Origin: Sequoia sempervirens
Lineage: Eukaryota; Streptophyta; Pinopsida; Cupressales; Cupressaceae
Direction: 5' to 3'
DNA: 64,000 nucleotides
NCBI GenBank assembly: GCA_007258455.2
Contig: VDFB02270651.1
Span: 700,472,217 to 700,536,216, forward strand
Part shown: piece after piece, positions 36,072 to 51,070 of the stretch
How the letters are laid out: the number at the start of each line of letters is the position of its first letter
Position numbering within the stretch: the first letter of the stretch is position 1
Notes under the pieces: generated by a model
Told to the model about the DNA's origin: nothing
Databases searched by the model: none
The model's input: only the letters and a program-made list of their open reading frames with translations
Translations under genes and position numbers: made by a program

Positions 36072-38098
36072 CTAATCTTTTATTGGACCATCAAAATCAA
36101 GCCTGCTTGAAGAACTTAATTTCTTTGAAGCTTCCTGCACAATAACATTTAAAACCACAAATTAGATTAATTATGTGAATGGTTGAAAAGATAGACTAGT
36201 AAACAGAAACTTATATACTATCATTTATAAATTATGAATTTAACATCAAAATCACTATACATGTAATATATTATACGAATAATGCAAAAAAAATTTACCT
36301 CAATTCTTGCTCTTTTTTCTACAAGGCGGTCTACATATGATTGTCCCTTAGGATGATTGAGAGTCCTCATATAAAGAAATGATCCCACACTGGTCATAGT
36401 GCTTAGTTGGATAGAGGACTATAGCAAGTAAAATAAAAATGATACAAATTAACATATAATTGTTGAAAAATAATCATATTTACTAAACATATATCTACTC
36501 CTATCTAAACATAAATAACTACAATATAAAATAAACACATACTTGTTGTGATGCTACAACACTAGATGGACTCGTAGTGGATGAAGCAGCTAAGATGGTT
36601 TCTTATATAAAAAATGACAAGAATGTAACACAATTTAAGCACATGCACATATAATCATAATGTTGAGAATAAAAAAATGTATATATCTATTGTGCAGCTT
36701 CATCCAATGGGTCAAACCTAGTCAACAAGGCTATATAAGAACCAGGTTTCTCCATAAAAAGAGAAGAGTACATTAGACTATCAATCTATGTAGTACATGT
36801 ATTTAAACATAATAGATTTCAAAAATTAATATCTAAAATAATAATTTAAATAATATTGTATACCGATTCTCTAGGGAAAATGAAATGGCTATCTGTGTAG
36901 CCTCCTACACTTGTGAAATTTGCTCCTCTATCAATACCTATTAAAGACTCCAGCACATAAACATATATTAGTAAAAATATCTCTCATAAAATATGAGAAT
37001 TTAGATAAAAACAAACTATGAAATTACTTTAAGTCTTACTGGTGCTCCCATATCATCCCTGACAGTCGATGTCTCTCCTACAAATGGTCCACTTCGTACT
37101 CTATCAACTCCTACATCTGACATATCATTAACCTCATATTCAGATGTGTCTATCGGAGCCTCAGTGGACCATCAGAGTGGACCCAAATATAAATTGTTGC
37201 ATGTCATGTAGTAATGAGGCACACAAATATGTCCTAAAGAGGATGATGTACCAGTGGGAGTTGATACAGCAAGTGCACCACCATCATGTTGGGATGTATC
37301 AGGTGCATCACCATCGTGATGGGATGCACCATCAAATTGTTGTGTAACATGATGGCTCTGCATGACCAAATGATCATTCAATGAATGTAAGGCATAAATG
37401 CTCTGAGTCCCTGCATCTAAAGCAATCTCAAGGTAAGGTAGTGGAGTCAGGACAGAAATAGGTAGAGCAGGACGAACTAGGGTGACTCGGCATGCTCTAG
37501 GGCTATCCTATGGCATCCCTCTACCAACACCCTAGAAATATCGCATGTCAAAGTAATTAACATGCCTTCCTAGGACAAACTCAACATATATTTTTTGAAG
37601 AAAATACTAAGGGAAGTCAAGATTGTTGTTGGGTGGTTTGTCAAAAACCATCCACCGTCTCCAAAAATTATCTAATATGCCTCTATGGGTACACCATTTA
37701 ATTGAAAATTTTGGCTTCTGCACATTAACGAATTGTCCTATTTTGTGATCGATGAATAACTAGGCTAATTGGGCTTGTTCAATATCAAGTTCACTCACCT
37801 CATCATATGATAACCCATCAACATAAAATTTCCTTTGTTCCTCTCGCCACTGTACAAATCTATTGTGCTAAGTTGCCAAAGTTTCAACATTTGAAATGAT
37901 TATTTCTAAAGTGTTTTTCATGTTTGATAGCTTAGTGAGTGTCTCATAGATTCGACATATGTTTCTCAATTGATCCAAATTTCTATGAATAGATTCATGT
38001 ATTGTTGGCACGTTTTGGTTTGGAAACAACTGTCCCGGTGAAGGAGGATTTGGAGGGTTTTCATCTTGTGTGGGGTTAAAGTTTTCATGTTGAGCCAT
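36072..38098 (-). pseudogene. Spliced gene of unknown family, decayed (copy B, better preserved)
   Basis: Same six-exon model. Here exon 1 (357 codons, start 38098) keeps one frame from MAQHENFNPTQDENPPNPP to the first donor, interrupted only by the four shared TAG codons and one shared TGA; Arg stands where copy A has its private TGA. The exon 1 C-terminal part reads SLGHICVPHYYMTCNNLYLG and ends DDMGAPVRLK at the splice donor. The exon 3 donor is damaged (AT for GT). The protein is rich in Asp, His and Pro, with no signal peptide or membrane segment seen. No known domain recognised. Confidence 0.7.
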
Positions 38099-38417
38099 TT
38101 TAATCTTGTTAATTGATACAAATTTTCAAAATTAACAATCATTTTAATGCAACAAAAAACCTATCAAATACCCTATTTTTAAATAAAATTCACAAAAAAA
38201 ATAATGCAAAACCAATATAAATTGAAGAAAAACATAAAAATCCAAAAATTCCTTTCAAATTTGATTGATTTGAGCAAGATGATTCACCTGGGAACCAATA
38301 TTTGAGTTGTGTAGCAGAGAACCCACGTGCAGTCAGCTAAAAATGAGCTCTCAGATATTTGTTTTTGATTTTATAAAACAAGAAATGGATGTTTGTTTCC
38401 TTTATGTACTTTTTTTA

Positions 38418-38653
38418 ATATATGGTCGGGTCCATATAATATAATTTTATATTATATTATAATATAAATTATATTATATAATATATTATAATATAATATA
38501 TATTAAATAATATATTATATATATTATATTATATTATTATATAATATAATATTATTATATAATATTATAATATTATGTTATAATATTATATTATATTATG
38601 TTATAATATTATATTATATTATGTTATAATATTATATTATATTATAATATTAT
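38418..38653. repeat. AT-rich block, left half (copy B)
   Basis: Counterpart of 14160-14393. The palindrome is reduced to one arm (TATGGTCGGGTCC), directly followed by AT repeats. Confidence 0.85.
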
Positions 38654-41600
38654 TGTTACTTGATTTTTAGCTTTCAGCTGAAATCAGGTTTAGTTTTTAT
38701 TCTTTTGTGTTGTTTGTTTAAACATTCAAAAGATAAACCATAAGTCTACTAGGTTTAATATGCATGGGAAAAGATTGTCAAATGAGACATATTACATTTT
38801 TTCATTCCAATGTTGCAATTGCAGCAAATGAGAAAAGAGAATCATATGTCTACAAATGTAATATTTTATTGATAATCATCAAGTATACATGTCCCTCACA
38901 AGCCAAGGGACTAACTTTACATATTCAATGAAAATAAGAACAATTTATACATGAATAAGTAAAAACACAATGTGCATATAAGAATGGAGACCAGTCATTT
39001 CCTGAGAATGATTGGTTGTGAAGTTTCCCTCTTGCCCTGTTGTTGTTGCCTCAAGTTGCTTGTGTCCTTCCTAGCTCTGTAATGCTCCTAGCTCCTGCAT
39101 CTAGAAAAACAGTGATATTAGAGCAATGCTCTAAGCAATGAAAGATCTCGATCCTTACATACACACCTACCTATGCCTGTATAAACTAATCCATAAGTGC
39201 ATTAAATAAGCATGCAAACCTTGGATGTCCTAGAAAACAATGAAGTCATCAAACACATCCAAAATATGTATCTATTTTTCTAACTTGTCTGCTTCATGTG
39301 CAGATTTAGGACAAGTTTGGTTACTGTTCTAATTTGGTTAAATATAACATGTGGGGTAAATGTGGCTCCCATGAGGGTAGAGCTTGGCATGCTTTGAAAT
39401 AAATAGGAAATTGAGCAACTTGATAAAAGATATACCTATTATTAATGCATTAAATCAATATGGAATCACACCAATTGATCAACTTTCATTATCAGATTCA
39501 AAAGATGCATCAAGTTCAATTATGCATCTCTTAAATAATGAGGGAGCAATCCAGAGCATTGTCAGGTCCCTCTCACCTTGACCCTATTGGACAGCCACAC
39601 ATCACATAGGACGGTGAGCTTTTAGGTCACTGACATAGGGGTCATGTGTTTTCCCACTAGGATCAAAGTGGGGAGACAGTTATGTATTACACATGATCAA
39701 AAGGAAAAAAATGTGGTGGAATCAGATAGAAGATTCATGTAGGACAGCAATCATTATTATGGAAGCCATGAAGGTCGAGACAGCAACATGTATTCTCATG
39801 TCATGCAGGACAACAACAAAGACAAATGTCTTTTGACTTTATTGAAGGAAAATAGGAAAATGGTCACAAGAGATTACATTACAGATGAAAAGAAAGGAAG
39901 GGGTAGTAAAACTCTTCAACTGCCCTATTCGGTGTCACATAATGATCAACTTTCATCTACATTTTCTTGAAGTTGCTCAGACCCAAGGATTACCTCCACA
40001 AGTGATATGCATTTGACAATAACTTTTTTTGATGGAAACGGAGAAGCAGTCAAGTTTCACAACTTACAAAGTGTGACTTTTAATGGACATGAAATATTGT
40101 CACCATTGGCGGCACAATCTATTGTTTTGAAACAATGAAATGATAGAAACAACAATGGAGAAAGCAATGTGGAGTTATGATCATGAGGAACAACCACCAA
40201 GCTTCAAATCAATACAATCACAAGCAATGGTTGAGTCAATCATGAAATAGCACAAGGTGACCCCTTTGAGGCCAAGGTCATGATACAAGTGAATAGGACA
40301 ACACCTTTGCAAAAGCTATAGGAAACAAAAAGAATAAACCAAAGAATGCTTATCATTGGAGGCAAATGAAATTGTTAATGTTTATTCATAGGTGCATTGG
40401 TGAAAATAAGTGCAGTGAGTAAGGTCATTGTCATTGACAATGACAGTAAACAATGGTGATACAATGCACAATTGACATGTAAGGGTGCCCTTCAAAATTT
40501 GTTTCAATGCATGCAAACCTATAACAATTACAGTCATGAAGATAGTCATAAGCACAAGTGTTATGATGCATAGACAACCACATTCAATGAACATGAACAT
40601 AGTCCTTTATATTCAAAATGTAACAATCATAGCAAGGCATGTATCACAAGTTCCTATAAAAGACAAATTTCATACAAGTCACCAAGTACAATGTTGCTAC
40701 AGTAGTGATTTGACAATGAGCAATGGGCCTTCAAGGCTCTAAATAACTAATAGTGGCATGAAAGCAGTTAAAATGGTACAAAATGCAGCCCTTCATGGAG
40801 TTCTAACAGCCTAAAGATTGGAAGGACAACCATCACGCAAGACAAGAATCAAAGGTAAAGGAAAGTCATATTTTATGAAGATGCCATTACAACAAGTCAA
40901 TGACAACACTAGAACCCTCATATGATGTGATCAAGATACAATTGCTATGCTCATAAAAGAGAGTGTGAAATAAAAGATCTTATAAATTCTAATGGACAGT
41001 CCCAAGAACTTAAGTCCCGAGTAATGTGCATAAAGGAATGGCAGATGTGTGAGGTCTTTGACTTATACCCGTGTTGTGCAATGGCATTGAATCATTTATG
41101 CAAAGCATTTTTTATTCATAAGACAGAATGGTAATTGGGAAAGGCAAAGAACAGGGGTCTTCTACTCTCTATACTAGGCCATTAACTAATGTTAATGATT
41201 GAAAAGGTTGCCAAATGGTTTCCTCTGGAAATGATTCCTCTAAGCATAGACAAAAGATTCAAAGAAGGCCCCTATCACGGATGGCAATAATATCATTGAT
41301 TGAAATAGAGGAGCTCAATTGTGACATTGATCAAAGCATGATAATTGTGTTTCATGAGAATGCAGATTTTGGTGCATATATATAGTGCTTTCATCAAGGT
41401 AGGATATGCATTGAAGCATAAGAAGCTTTATGTTCCAAGGAGTATCCAGTCACAGTGGTCTTGATGCATGAACAAAAATGACCAATGGAATACAATGGTA
41501 TAACACAGTTATCTTGTGAAAAGAAAGCAGCCACTTCATGAATGTCAAGAGCAGTGTTTCAAAGATCTAGATGAACATTACCCTCTTAGCAAACATTACA

Positions 41601-44600
41601 ATCACCTTGTTGGATATGTACATTGAAAATCATGGTGCCAAGTTTCATATAGTGGTGTTGTGTCAAAGTGTTTGAGGCATCAAAAGGGGTTACCATGAGT
41701 GTTTAGCAACATGAGGAGATATCATCAAAAGGATAGAGTATGGTACTCTTAAAGGAAATGTCAAATGCAGGAGTTTCTTCACAATGACAAACCCACTTTG
41801 GGGTTTTAGTTTTAAAAGACATTCTACAAGAAAAGAAGTGAATTTGCAAAACAAGCATTTGATGCTCACAGAAAAACTTTTTTTTTGCTACAAATTGGAG
41901 CTTTCAATTGTACCCACACTGTACAATGGAATTGAATCATTTTGCAAAAAAATCAGAGTTTTCTTTCAAACTGAAAAGACCCATCTACGTTTATCATGAG
42001 AAGCTAATGCAAAGGCAACAACAATGGTGAACATTCTACAAAAATAACAAATGGAAACCCATTTCATGCAGGTCATGGCCAAGTAGACCTCTTAATCTAC
42101 AAAATATGGAAGACCCACCTGGGGTTTTAAAATGTGAAACAACATTGCTATAAATTGAAGGGAAAAGAAGTGTATTTACAAAACCCATTTGCATTTCTAC
42201 AACAAATCTAAGTTTCTTCAAGAAACCAAGAAACCCACTTGGGTTCTTTTGAAAAAAGTCGCAGATTCAGAAATACATGTGCTACAAAAAACCTACTTAT
42301 GGGTTTTGCAATTAGATTGCAAAAGGAATAGAAATTGTGAAATGCAAATGGAAACCCATTTTAAAAATGGAGGCTGAGCTGACAAGCCATTTTCTACATA
42401 TCAAAAACCCATCTGGGTTGTTAATAAATTTGCTAATACAAAGGAAAGTCGAAAAGACATTCTGGGGTTTTCAATTGAAGCAAAGATACATCTAAAAAAT
42501 ACACTATTTTATGTCCATGGCCGTGACCAAGAAGCTTTTTTTTCTTCATGAAAGCAACAAGTAAACAATTCTCAAGCTGGAAACAAAAATATGAGTTTCT
42601 TTTGCTCAAAATCTGAAGAGAGTTGCTAAAATCTTACCAGAGCTTTTTTCTTTCTTTCCTTAAACTTAAAATCATTTTAAATGGCCTCCATTCGAGCTTC
42701 AGAAGAAAACAATGGTGGTTGTGAACAAGGTGAAACAACAACAAAAAGAACAAAATGATACATATGGTCAGAAATATGTCCATGGCCGTAGCCTGTAGGT
42801 TCTTTTATTGCCTCCAAATGATGTGAAAATGGAGATTTTGTGCAGCAAAATGAGCATTTACCTGTTGTCGAAGTGTTTCCTTCATGAATTCACAACAAAA
42901 CCCATGGAAAATCTCCATTTTTCTGTGTTTTCTCAAACCCCATGGTGGCAGCATCATGTTCTCAGGAATGTTCAACGACAAAATGATGGGATTTTTTGTT
43001 TAGGTGTTTTGATGATTAGGGTCTGACCCTATTCGATGGTGATGGGATTTTCTTCCCATGTTTTTAAAAATGAAAGCATGTGTTAACACCAATGGGGGTC
43101 GAAACTTGTGTTATTCACTTAGGAATTTTATGCCTTAAGGTTTTTTCCTTTATTTCAAAACATTGCCAAGTCCTCAAACAAAATAACATATGGAGTGTGC
43201 CAAGTTACATGTGATATGCCTTTGGGTTTTGATCATGCATCATGTGACTTGGAATATACTTTCCAAGAAATATGGAGGTTGGCCATATTAGCCAAGTGTT
43301 TTTGAGCTTTATGATGCCTTTGCAAATCAGGGTGTTGACCATATATAGCCTTACAATGTAGAGTGAAGAAGAGGTGAGATAACCATGTGCCTTATTTGAC
43401 CTTATTAATGCTTTTAAAAGCATTTTTTGAATTTCATCATTTCTTTTGCTTTTGTTTCAAAAACATTGAAATATCATTTAAGTGATTTTGATAATCACTT
43501 TGACATTTTCACTTGCAAATGAAATGTAATACATATTGATGGTGGGGCCCCTTATTTTGTGCTTGAAATGTAAAATGACCTGATTAAGTGATGTTTTATG
43601 AATCACTTAATGAAGGTTATTATCTTTAATGCATTTTGGAGTCTTGTGTTTTCAAAACACACATATTGCATGAGGAGAGTGTGGGTCAATACCTTTGTGA
43701 GGACCAATGATGCCTTGCAGACATGAGGGGTGTGTGAAAGGTTGTTTTGACTGACTTTAGAGGAAAGGGGGCTGTTTGGAGGCATTTTTGTCACATTTTT
43801 AGTGTGACTATTGACTTGGCTTAACTTATCTTCATGTGGAGGATAGTTTGGAGGGTTTCTAGAAGGCTATTTTTGGCCTTTTTTGTTGCATCTGACTAGA
43901 ACCTTCTAGATAGACATGTGTGAGGGGTTTTTGGTGGGTTTTTGCTTAAGTATGTTCATTTTGAACATTTTGAGGAGTTCTTTCTTTCCAGCAACAAGAT
44001 AGTTTTGTTTCTTGGAGCTATTTTTCATGGAGCAGTATTGTAACTCAAATGGACTTGTAATACAATAAGCACTTTGAATCAATAGAGTAGAGCATTTTTA
44101 CCTTCTCATTTCATGTTTTTCATGTATGTTGTTAATGATTGATTGGTTTGTCTTGTGAAAATCTATCTTTCCTTGCAAACTTGTCTCATGTTTAGGCATC
44201 TGTTTAGAAAAAGATGTATGTTTATAAGTTATAAGTTGTGTTGTTTAGTAGTGTTGTTAATTGTGAAACCCATGTTTTCCTTTTAAAAGCATTGTTTATA
44301 GACCTTATAAATTATTTATGTAAATTGCATTGGAAAGTGAGTTGTGGGAATCAAACTTTATGATATTAATTTGAATGTCATAGGTTGTTCAAAGGTCTAA
44401 GTTTTTTTGGTGCATCACCTTAGGTTTTTTAGTATTAGGTTTATTTTCATGAAATTCTACCTTTTAACTCAGAAATTAATAGTTAGGTGACATCAAAAGG
44501 GGAAGCCAACCCTTATCACTAGAGGTATGCTTTCAAATAGGATACCCACAACCTGAAAGTAGTCCCATGTTACATCCAAATTTGTTGAGTTCATTCAAAG

Positions 44601-44634
44601 CTTGGCATTAGGGTGCAGATTTGGATCCCTAACA
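38654..44634 (+). mobile_element. 5981-bp insertion with TG...CA ends, unclassified (copy B)
   Basis: Same length, ends and ATTAT flanks as 14394-20374. Between about 40199 and 43329 I noticed no difference from copy A. Confidence 0.5.
41784..42475. repeat. AACCCA...TGGGTT quasi-palindrome cluster (copy B)
   Basis: Counterpart of 17524-18215, apparently identical. Confidence 0.6.
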
Positions 44635-45021
44635 ATTATATAATATTATATTATAATATAATATAATTAATTTATTATAATTTTATATTATTATATAATA
44701 TAATATTATATAATCATATAATTTATTATATATATAATTATAATATTATCATATTTAATTTATTATATTATATGATTATATAATATTTAATAATATATAA
44801 GTATTATAATATAATATAATGTTATAATATATTAAATATATTATTATATAATATTAAATTAAAAAACATTATTATAATGCTTTTAAAAAAAATATTATTA
44901 TAATATTTTTTAATTTAATATCCATATGCTATATGATAAATATATTAAAAAAAATTATTATAAATATATTAAGAAATTATTATAAATATATTAAAAAATT
45001 ATTAGAATATATAAAATAAAA
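44635..45021. repeat. AT-rich block, right half (copy B)
   Basis: Counterpart of 20375-20780, with fewer copies of the internal ~28-bp unit. Confidence 0.85.
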
Positions 45022-46905
45022 ATATTGGTCAGCCCTGGACCCGATGAAATTAAAAAATCTAACATAAACAAAACATATATTTGTTTATTGAAACAGATAT
45101 CCGTTTCTAACAGATATCTATTTCTAACGGAAATCCATTTTTGGTTTGGTATTAGGTTTGACACTATGTACTTTCCACCCAAGCCTACAAAAAGTCAAAG
45201 CAAAATTTTGCATTTTTGGACGAGTTAAAAACACCTTTTTTCACATCGACACTTTTTGGACCCCATGATCTTGCACAGACCCTTATATTTATATAAACAA
45301 TGTGATTTTTTGGTTGGAAATATTTTTGTATTTATTGAAGTAATTATAATAATTAATATCTCCTTTTCTTTAGATATTTTCACATTCATAAATCAACTAA
45401 TCAATCTACAAAGTTTTTTTATTATCAAATTATTTTACCATCAATATTTAACAAATATTTATTATAAGAAAAAAATCAACTTCAAATATGTTACCGAAGA
45501 TCTTACTATCAAACTGACAAAGGAGGGATCTCAGCCCTGCCCATTTCTAGCTCAAACTCACACTACAACATAGGTTGACATAGAAAAATGAAGAGAACAC
45601 CTTCTTTTATTAATGAAATTGACATTACAGAATTACAATTCCATCATATGGACTATCTCACTACAATCATCTGCCAAATTGTATATCACACTACCACCTA
45701 CGAGCTACTTCACTACTACCTCGCCCCCTTCTATATCACTCACTATCTCTTTATATTGTATTCCTCCTTCATGTCAGCCTTGTCATTCTTCTCACCAGTT
45801 GTCATAGTATCCATGTATATTCTCCAGATAGTTACATAGACTTTCGTGATTGCATTCTCATTCGTTCCCCAATAAGTCATTTTCCAGTCATTCACTGCAT
45901 GCCTGTAATACTCATTTCACCTGGTCAATTAGCAACAACGATGTGAATTGATGAATGCTAACATGCCATGTGCCTCCACTAGGTTCATTTGTTCCACCAA
46001 CTCTCCATTCAATCAATCATCACACCATTCAGTCCCTACCTCCATTAGCTTGTCGTGAGCTCCATGAATTTTATAACCAAGTCACGAGGTTGTGAAGTTC
46101 CCTAACTCCCCGATCTCCTAACTTGCACTCCTTCCATCAAAATATCGCCAAGACTTCAGAATATCTCACCCTGACGACACCATGTTACACCGACATCACT
46201 TCCACCACACCATCAATGAGACACGCCTAGTCGAAGAGACTTAGGAGTATCTCTCACCGACACCATAAGGTCACCTCGACACAACGGTCCACCAAGCCCA
46301 CAGTCCTTGAAATGTCGAATAGACACGAGATGTCGAAGAGACATTTACGAATGTCCTACCGACATGCATGATTCCAACTGATATAGCACCAATGCACCCA
46401 TAACAATACTTCCCACCATTGGAATGTTGAAGAGACATTCCCAAATGTCTTACCAATAGGACCATGTTGTCCCACTGTCGAAAGAGCAACAGATACCACG
46501 GGCTAGGGTTTTCCAAAATGACTTCGAGTGCATCTGCAAACATTTCCAAAATATGCTCAAGAAGCTTCAACCTACCCCAAAACGCCAAAAATGTAGAGCA
46601 TGAAAAGAAAAAAACATATTTTTGGTGATGCAAGATTGCTCATGAGCCTAAATGCTCCTACATCAGACACACTAGGTAAAAATATTGTGAGAATATTCTC
46701 ATAATGGTGGAGTTGAGTGATGGAATCACTCTTTCAAGTTGACATCAACCTACAACAAACTCCTTCGCTATCAAAGTGCTGAAAATTAATCCTTCTTCCG
46801 CCTTTTCCAACATCGTGCCAAAATACACACCACCATCCTCCAACAACACTTCACCCTCTTCTTCTTTCCCTTTGTGGACTCATGTCCACCAAAGCCTGAC
46901 CTCCT

Positions 46906-47427
46906 TCACCAAATACCTTCCACACTCCTCTCCTCCTTCATGGGTTCAAACCCACCTCTGACCATCCACCTCCACCAAAATCTTGTAACATCCTCAACCA
47001 TCTCTATACACAACCACACACCATCTGCAACATCTACTACATGTTCCAGTTTTCTATCAATCTCTTCTTCTATCTTTTCATCTAAAACCAAAGTAACATC
47101 ATAAAATTGTTTTACCTTATCTTCACTCACAATTGCAACACCGAACTTCACTATGATATCTTCCACCTCCTCATCAGTTGCAATATTTTGTTCATCTCCA
47201 TTCATTGTACCATCCATCTTCGATGCCCACTCTTCCTCAATCATCAACAACAAATCCTCTTCACCATGCTTCACTACTACAACCTCTTCGCTACTCACTT
47301 CCTTCTTTTCTTCCTTTTTCTCCATGCCTTCTTCCTGACATGTCTTCACTACAACTTCTTCAGTAGGGGCTACATCTTTTTGTATCAGGTTTCTTTCTTC
47401 TTTCTTCTTCTCATTCATCTTTATCAC
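46906..47427 (-). pseudogene. Internal Lys/Glu-rich open frame (copy B)
   Basis: 173 codons stay open here, running from the K/E-rich segment into the Trp-rich end (DVTRFWWRWMVRGGFEP), because the stop of copy A is CAA in this copy. It ends at a TGA where copy A reads TGG. Upstream, a homopolymer A run of different length shifts the frame between copies. No family recognised. Confidence 0.5.
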
Positions 47428-47851
47428 TTTCTTCTCACTCTTTCCAACACTCTTTTTTTTTCCTCAAACCATCTTCTTCAACACTTCACACAATTCCTCG
47501 AGCCTCACCTCATTCTTTCCTACTTCTTCACCAACTATCTATCCCATCTTTTCAATCATTTCATCTACCACTTTATCCTAATATTGCTCCCAAAATAGTA
47601 TCTGCACGGGTCTCTTCATGACCCAACCAATTTTTCCTGCTACAATCACCCACTCTACAATCACATTCCATCATGGCTTCAAGCTCCTTCTCTTGTTGTC
47701 ATGATTCTGCACTTACCTGCAACAACTCTCACAAGCTTCTTTACAATCACTTCACACACCTTTCACTAAGTGTGAACTGCCTCCCCATCGGCAATCTGCT
47801 CACACAACACTCATAGGTCCTAATGGATAATCTCCACACTCAGTATTACCT

Positions 47852-47863
47852 GCTCTGATACCA
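47852..47863 (-). other. Primer-binding site for initiator-Met tRNA (copy B)
   Basis: GCTCTGATACCA on the + strand equals TGGTATCAGAGC on the element's strand, 2 nt from the 5' LTR. Confidence 0.92.
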
Positions 47864-48124
47864 ATTGATGAGGGAGGGATCTTGTCCCTAACCTTTTCTA
47901 TCTCAAACTCACACTACAACACAGGTTGACACAGCAAAATGAAGAGAACACTTTCTTTTATTAATGAAATTGACATTACAAAATTACAATGCCATTATAT
48001 GGGCTATCTCACTACGGTCGTCTGCCAAATTGCATGTCACACTCCCACTTGCGAGCTACTTCACTACTACCTCGCCCCCTTCTATATTGCTTGCTATCTC
48101 TTTATATTGTATTCCTCCTTCATG

Positions 48125-48423
48125 GGTATCAGGACATAATAACCCAACCACAATAACCTTGGACACAATAACCCCATCATAATAACCCAAGGAAAAAATA
48201 ACCCAGGGTCATAATAACCCATGGAAAAAATAACCCGTGGTCAAAATAACCCATGGATAGAATAACCCATGTAATTTATAAATTTTGTTTTCCTTTCTCT
48301 ATATTCTTATGCAGATATTCTATCCATGGGTTATTATGACCCTGGGTTATTTTGTCCTTGGGTTATTTTGGCCAGGTTATTTTTTCCAGGGTTATTTTGG
48401 CTGGGTTATTATGTCCTGTAACC
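48125..48423. mobile_element. Mutator-like foldback MITE (copy B)
   Basis: 299 bp with the 9-bp duplication TCCTTCATG at 48116-48124 and 48424-48432. Right end reads ATGTCCTGTAACC, a slightly better inverse of the left end than in copy A. Confidence 0.87.
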
Positions 48424-49322
48424 TCCTTCATGTCGGCCTTGTCGTTCTTTTCACTAGTTGTCATAGTATTCGTGCATATTCTCTAGATAGTTACATAGAC
48501 TTATGTGATTGCATTCTCATTCGTTCCCTAGTAAGTCATTTTCCAATCATCCACTACATTCCTGTAATACTCATTTGACCTTTTCGATTAGCAACAATGA
48601 TGTAAATCAATGAATGCTAACATGCCATGTGTCTCCACTAGGTTCATCCATTCCACCAACTCTCCATTCAATCAACCATCACACCATTTGGTCCCTACCT
48701 CCATCAGCCTGTCATAGGTTCCATTAATTTTATAACCAAGTCACAGGGTTGTGAAGTTCCCTAACTCCCCGATCTCCCGACTTGCACTCCTTCCAATGGA
48801 ATATTTCCAATACTTCAAAAGATCTGACCCCGATGCCACCATGTCACACCAACATCGCTTCCACCACACCGTCGATGAGACACACCTAGTTGAAGATACT
48901 TAGGAGTATCTCTTACCGACACCATGAGGTCACCTCGACACAATGGTCCACCAATCCCATAGTCCACAAAATGTCAAAAAGACACGGGATGTCAAAGAGA
49001 CATTTACGAATGTCCTGCCGACAAGTGTGACTCTTGCCGATATAGCACCAATGCACCCATAACAATACTACCCACCATCAGAATGTCGAAGAGACATTCC
49101 CAAACATCTTTCCAACAGGACCATGTTGTCCCATCGTCGAAAGAGCAATACAAACCACGGGCTAGGGTTTTCCAAAATGACTTCAAGTGCATCTGCAAAC
49201 ATTTCCAAAATATGCTCAAGAAGCTCCAACCTACCCCAAAATGCCAAAACGTGGAACATGAAAAGAAAAAACATATTTTTGGTGATGTAGGATTGCTCGT
49301 GATCTCGGATGCTCCTGCATCA

Positions 49323-51070
49323 TAAAATAAATTTCAACTATATTAGTCATAGTTGTACCTGGTACAAATCTAACTTGGAGTAAGGTTATCCATAACAACT
49401 TTAATCTTCATTGACCCAATAAAATTTCAATACATGTGACTTGCTATAATCTATTGATTCAAACTATTATTTGGTGTGACCCTAAGACACTATGTCATAG
49501 CTCATAGATACCAACCAGCCAAAAAATATTATTATTATAATACTACAAAGCAAGTACTCATCAAGAACTTTTTTATTTACTTTAAAATTACTATTTTTTC
49601 AATGTCTTAACAAATATTTGTTTTGTACTATTCATCATTGTGTCCAGTACAAATTAAACTTGGAACCAACATCAATCCTAACAACTATAATGTTCATTGA
49701 ACCAATAAATTTATGGTATATATGGCTTGCAAAAATCTATTGGTGTCAAACTATTTAATGTTGATATATATATATCAAAATTATAAAATAATTATGAAAT
49801 AAATATAGATAATAAAATAAAATGAAGTAAAGTCATCAAAAAATTTAAATATGTGGTAAATGAAATAACTCTAAAGTAAAAATAATATAGATATATTAAA
49901 TATGTTTATCTAAAAAATGAGAAATATTATTTTCAAGTTATTTTATTTACTTAAGAATTATTTTATTTTATTTTATTTGGGAAAAAAGGAAAACTATATT
50001 AAAATAACTTCAAAAAATGTTAGAAGACTGACTTCTAAATGGATAGAGAGGGAAAAAATATTTAGATTTTCCATAATCTCATCCCTAAGCTCATAAAATT
50101 GTTAGGAAATAATGCATCAATACTTAGTTCATTTAATCCATTTCCTACATAACCCCATGAGAGAAAAGCATGCATAAAACCTTCCATAATAACTAAATGG
50201 ATAGATCAAATAGACAAGCCACAATATATACCTTTGGAAAACCCTTAAGAGGGAAAAATCCAACCTCCAAAAGCATCCATGCTCCATATACTATTCAACA
50301 ATAAAATAATGCATGCACTTACAAAGTTACAATGAATAATTTTAAAACATCAAGCCTCTCCAATGCATCCTCCATGTTTCCAAGCATGGATTCACAAACT
50401 CTATGCCATGCTTCACATATGCACTCCTCAGAAAGACTCAATAATATCAAAACCCACTCACCCACCCAAACTTAACCACTAATCATGTTTTTTTCTTATA
50501 TAGACTCGAGCTCACACAAATACAACCAAGTGGTAAGATAAAACCAAGTGTCAAAACCTTGTGAACATAAAATCATTAACCCCTCATTTAATATTGGGTA
50601 CTAAGTTTTCACACTATTAAATACTTTTCCCAAATATTAAATCATTATCCAATGTCTCCCACACATATAATAATTAATCCAATGTTACAATACAACTTAC
50701 AAGTGGCTAAACACACCTCCTAGATGCACCACACTAAATAATTATTTAAGCACAATATTATAATAAACCATTTTATGTAATGGTGTACAACATCAAAATC
50801 CTAACACAAATAGCCACATTCTTGGAAAAAGAGGATCTCCTTATCTATATGACTAGTGAGAACAAGATAACAAGCATTCCATAGAAGCTAGAAAAGTATA
50901 TAAAATTGCTAGAAAGAATTTTAAGAAGAGTTCCAAAGAGAATGAAAGTCACCAAGCTTGAACTATTACATAGAAGATGGGTGAATTTTGAGATTAGTCA
51001 TTATGAGAAAATGGTGAAGTTGTGAGATATTTTTTAATAGAAAGAGACCCCCACTCAAAGACATTTCAAT
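49323..51070. other. Gene-less AT-rich stretch (copy B)
   Basis: Counterpart of 25083-26829. It has a shorter AT microsatellite (49763-49774) and a 17-bp insertion near 50530 that duplicates AACCAAGTG. Confidence 0.6.

Larger units (their letters stand above)
45515..49322 (-). mobile_element. Complete non-autonomous LTR retrotransposon (copy B)
   Basis: 3' LTR 45515-46665, 5' LTR 47866-49322. The primer-binding site GCTCTGATACCA at 47852-47863 is intact here. Flanks are CAAAC and TAAAA. Same insertion as 21274-25082. Confidence 0.87.
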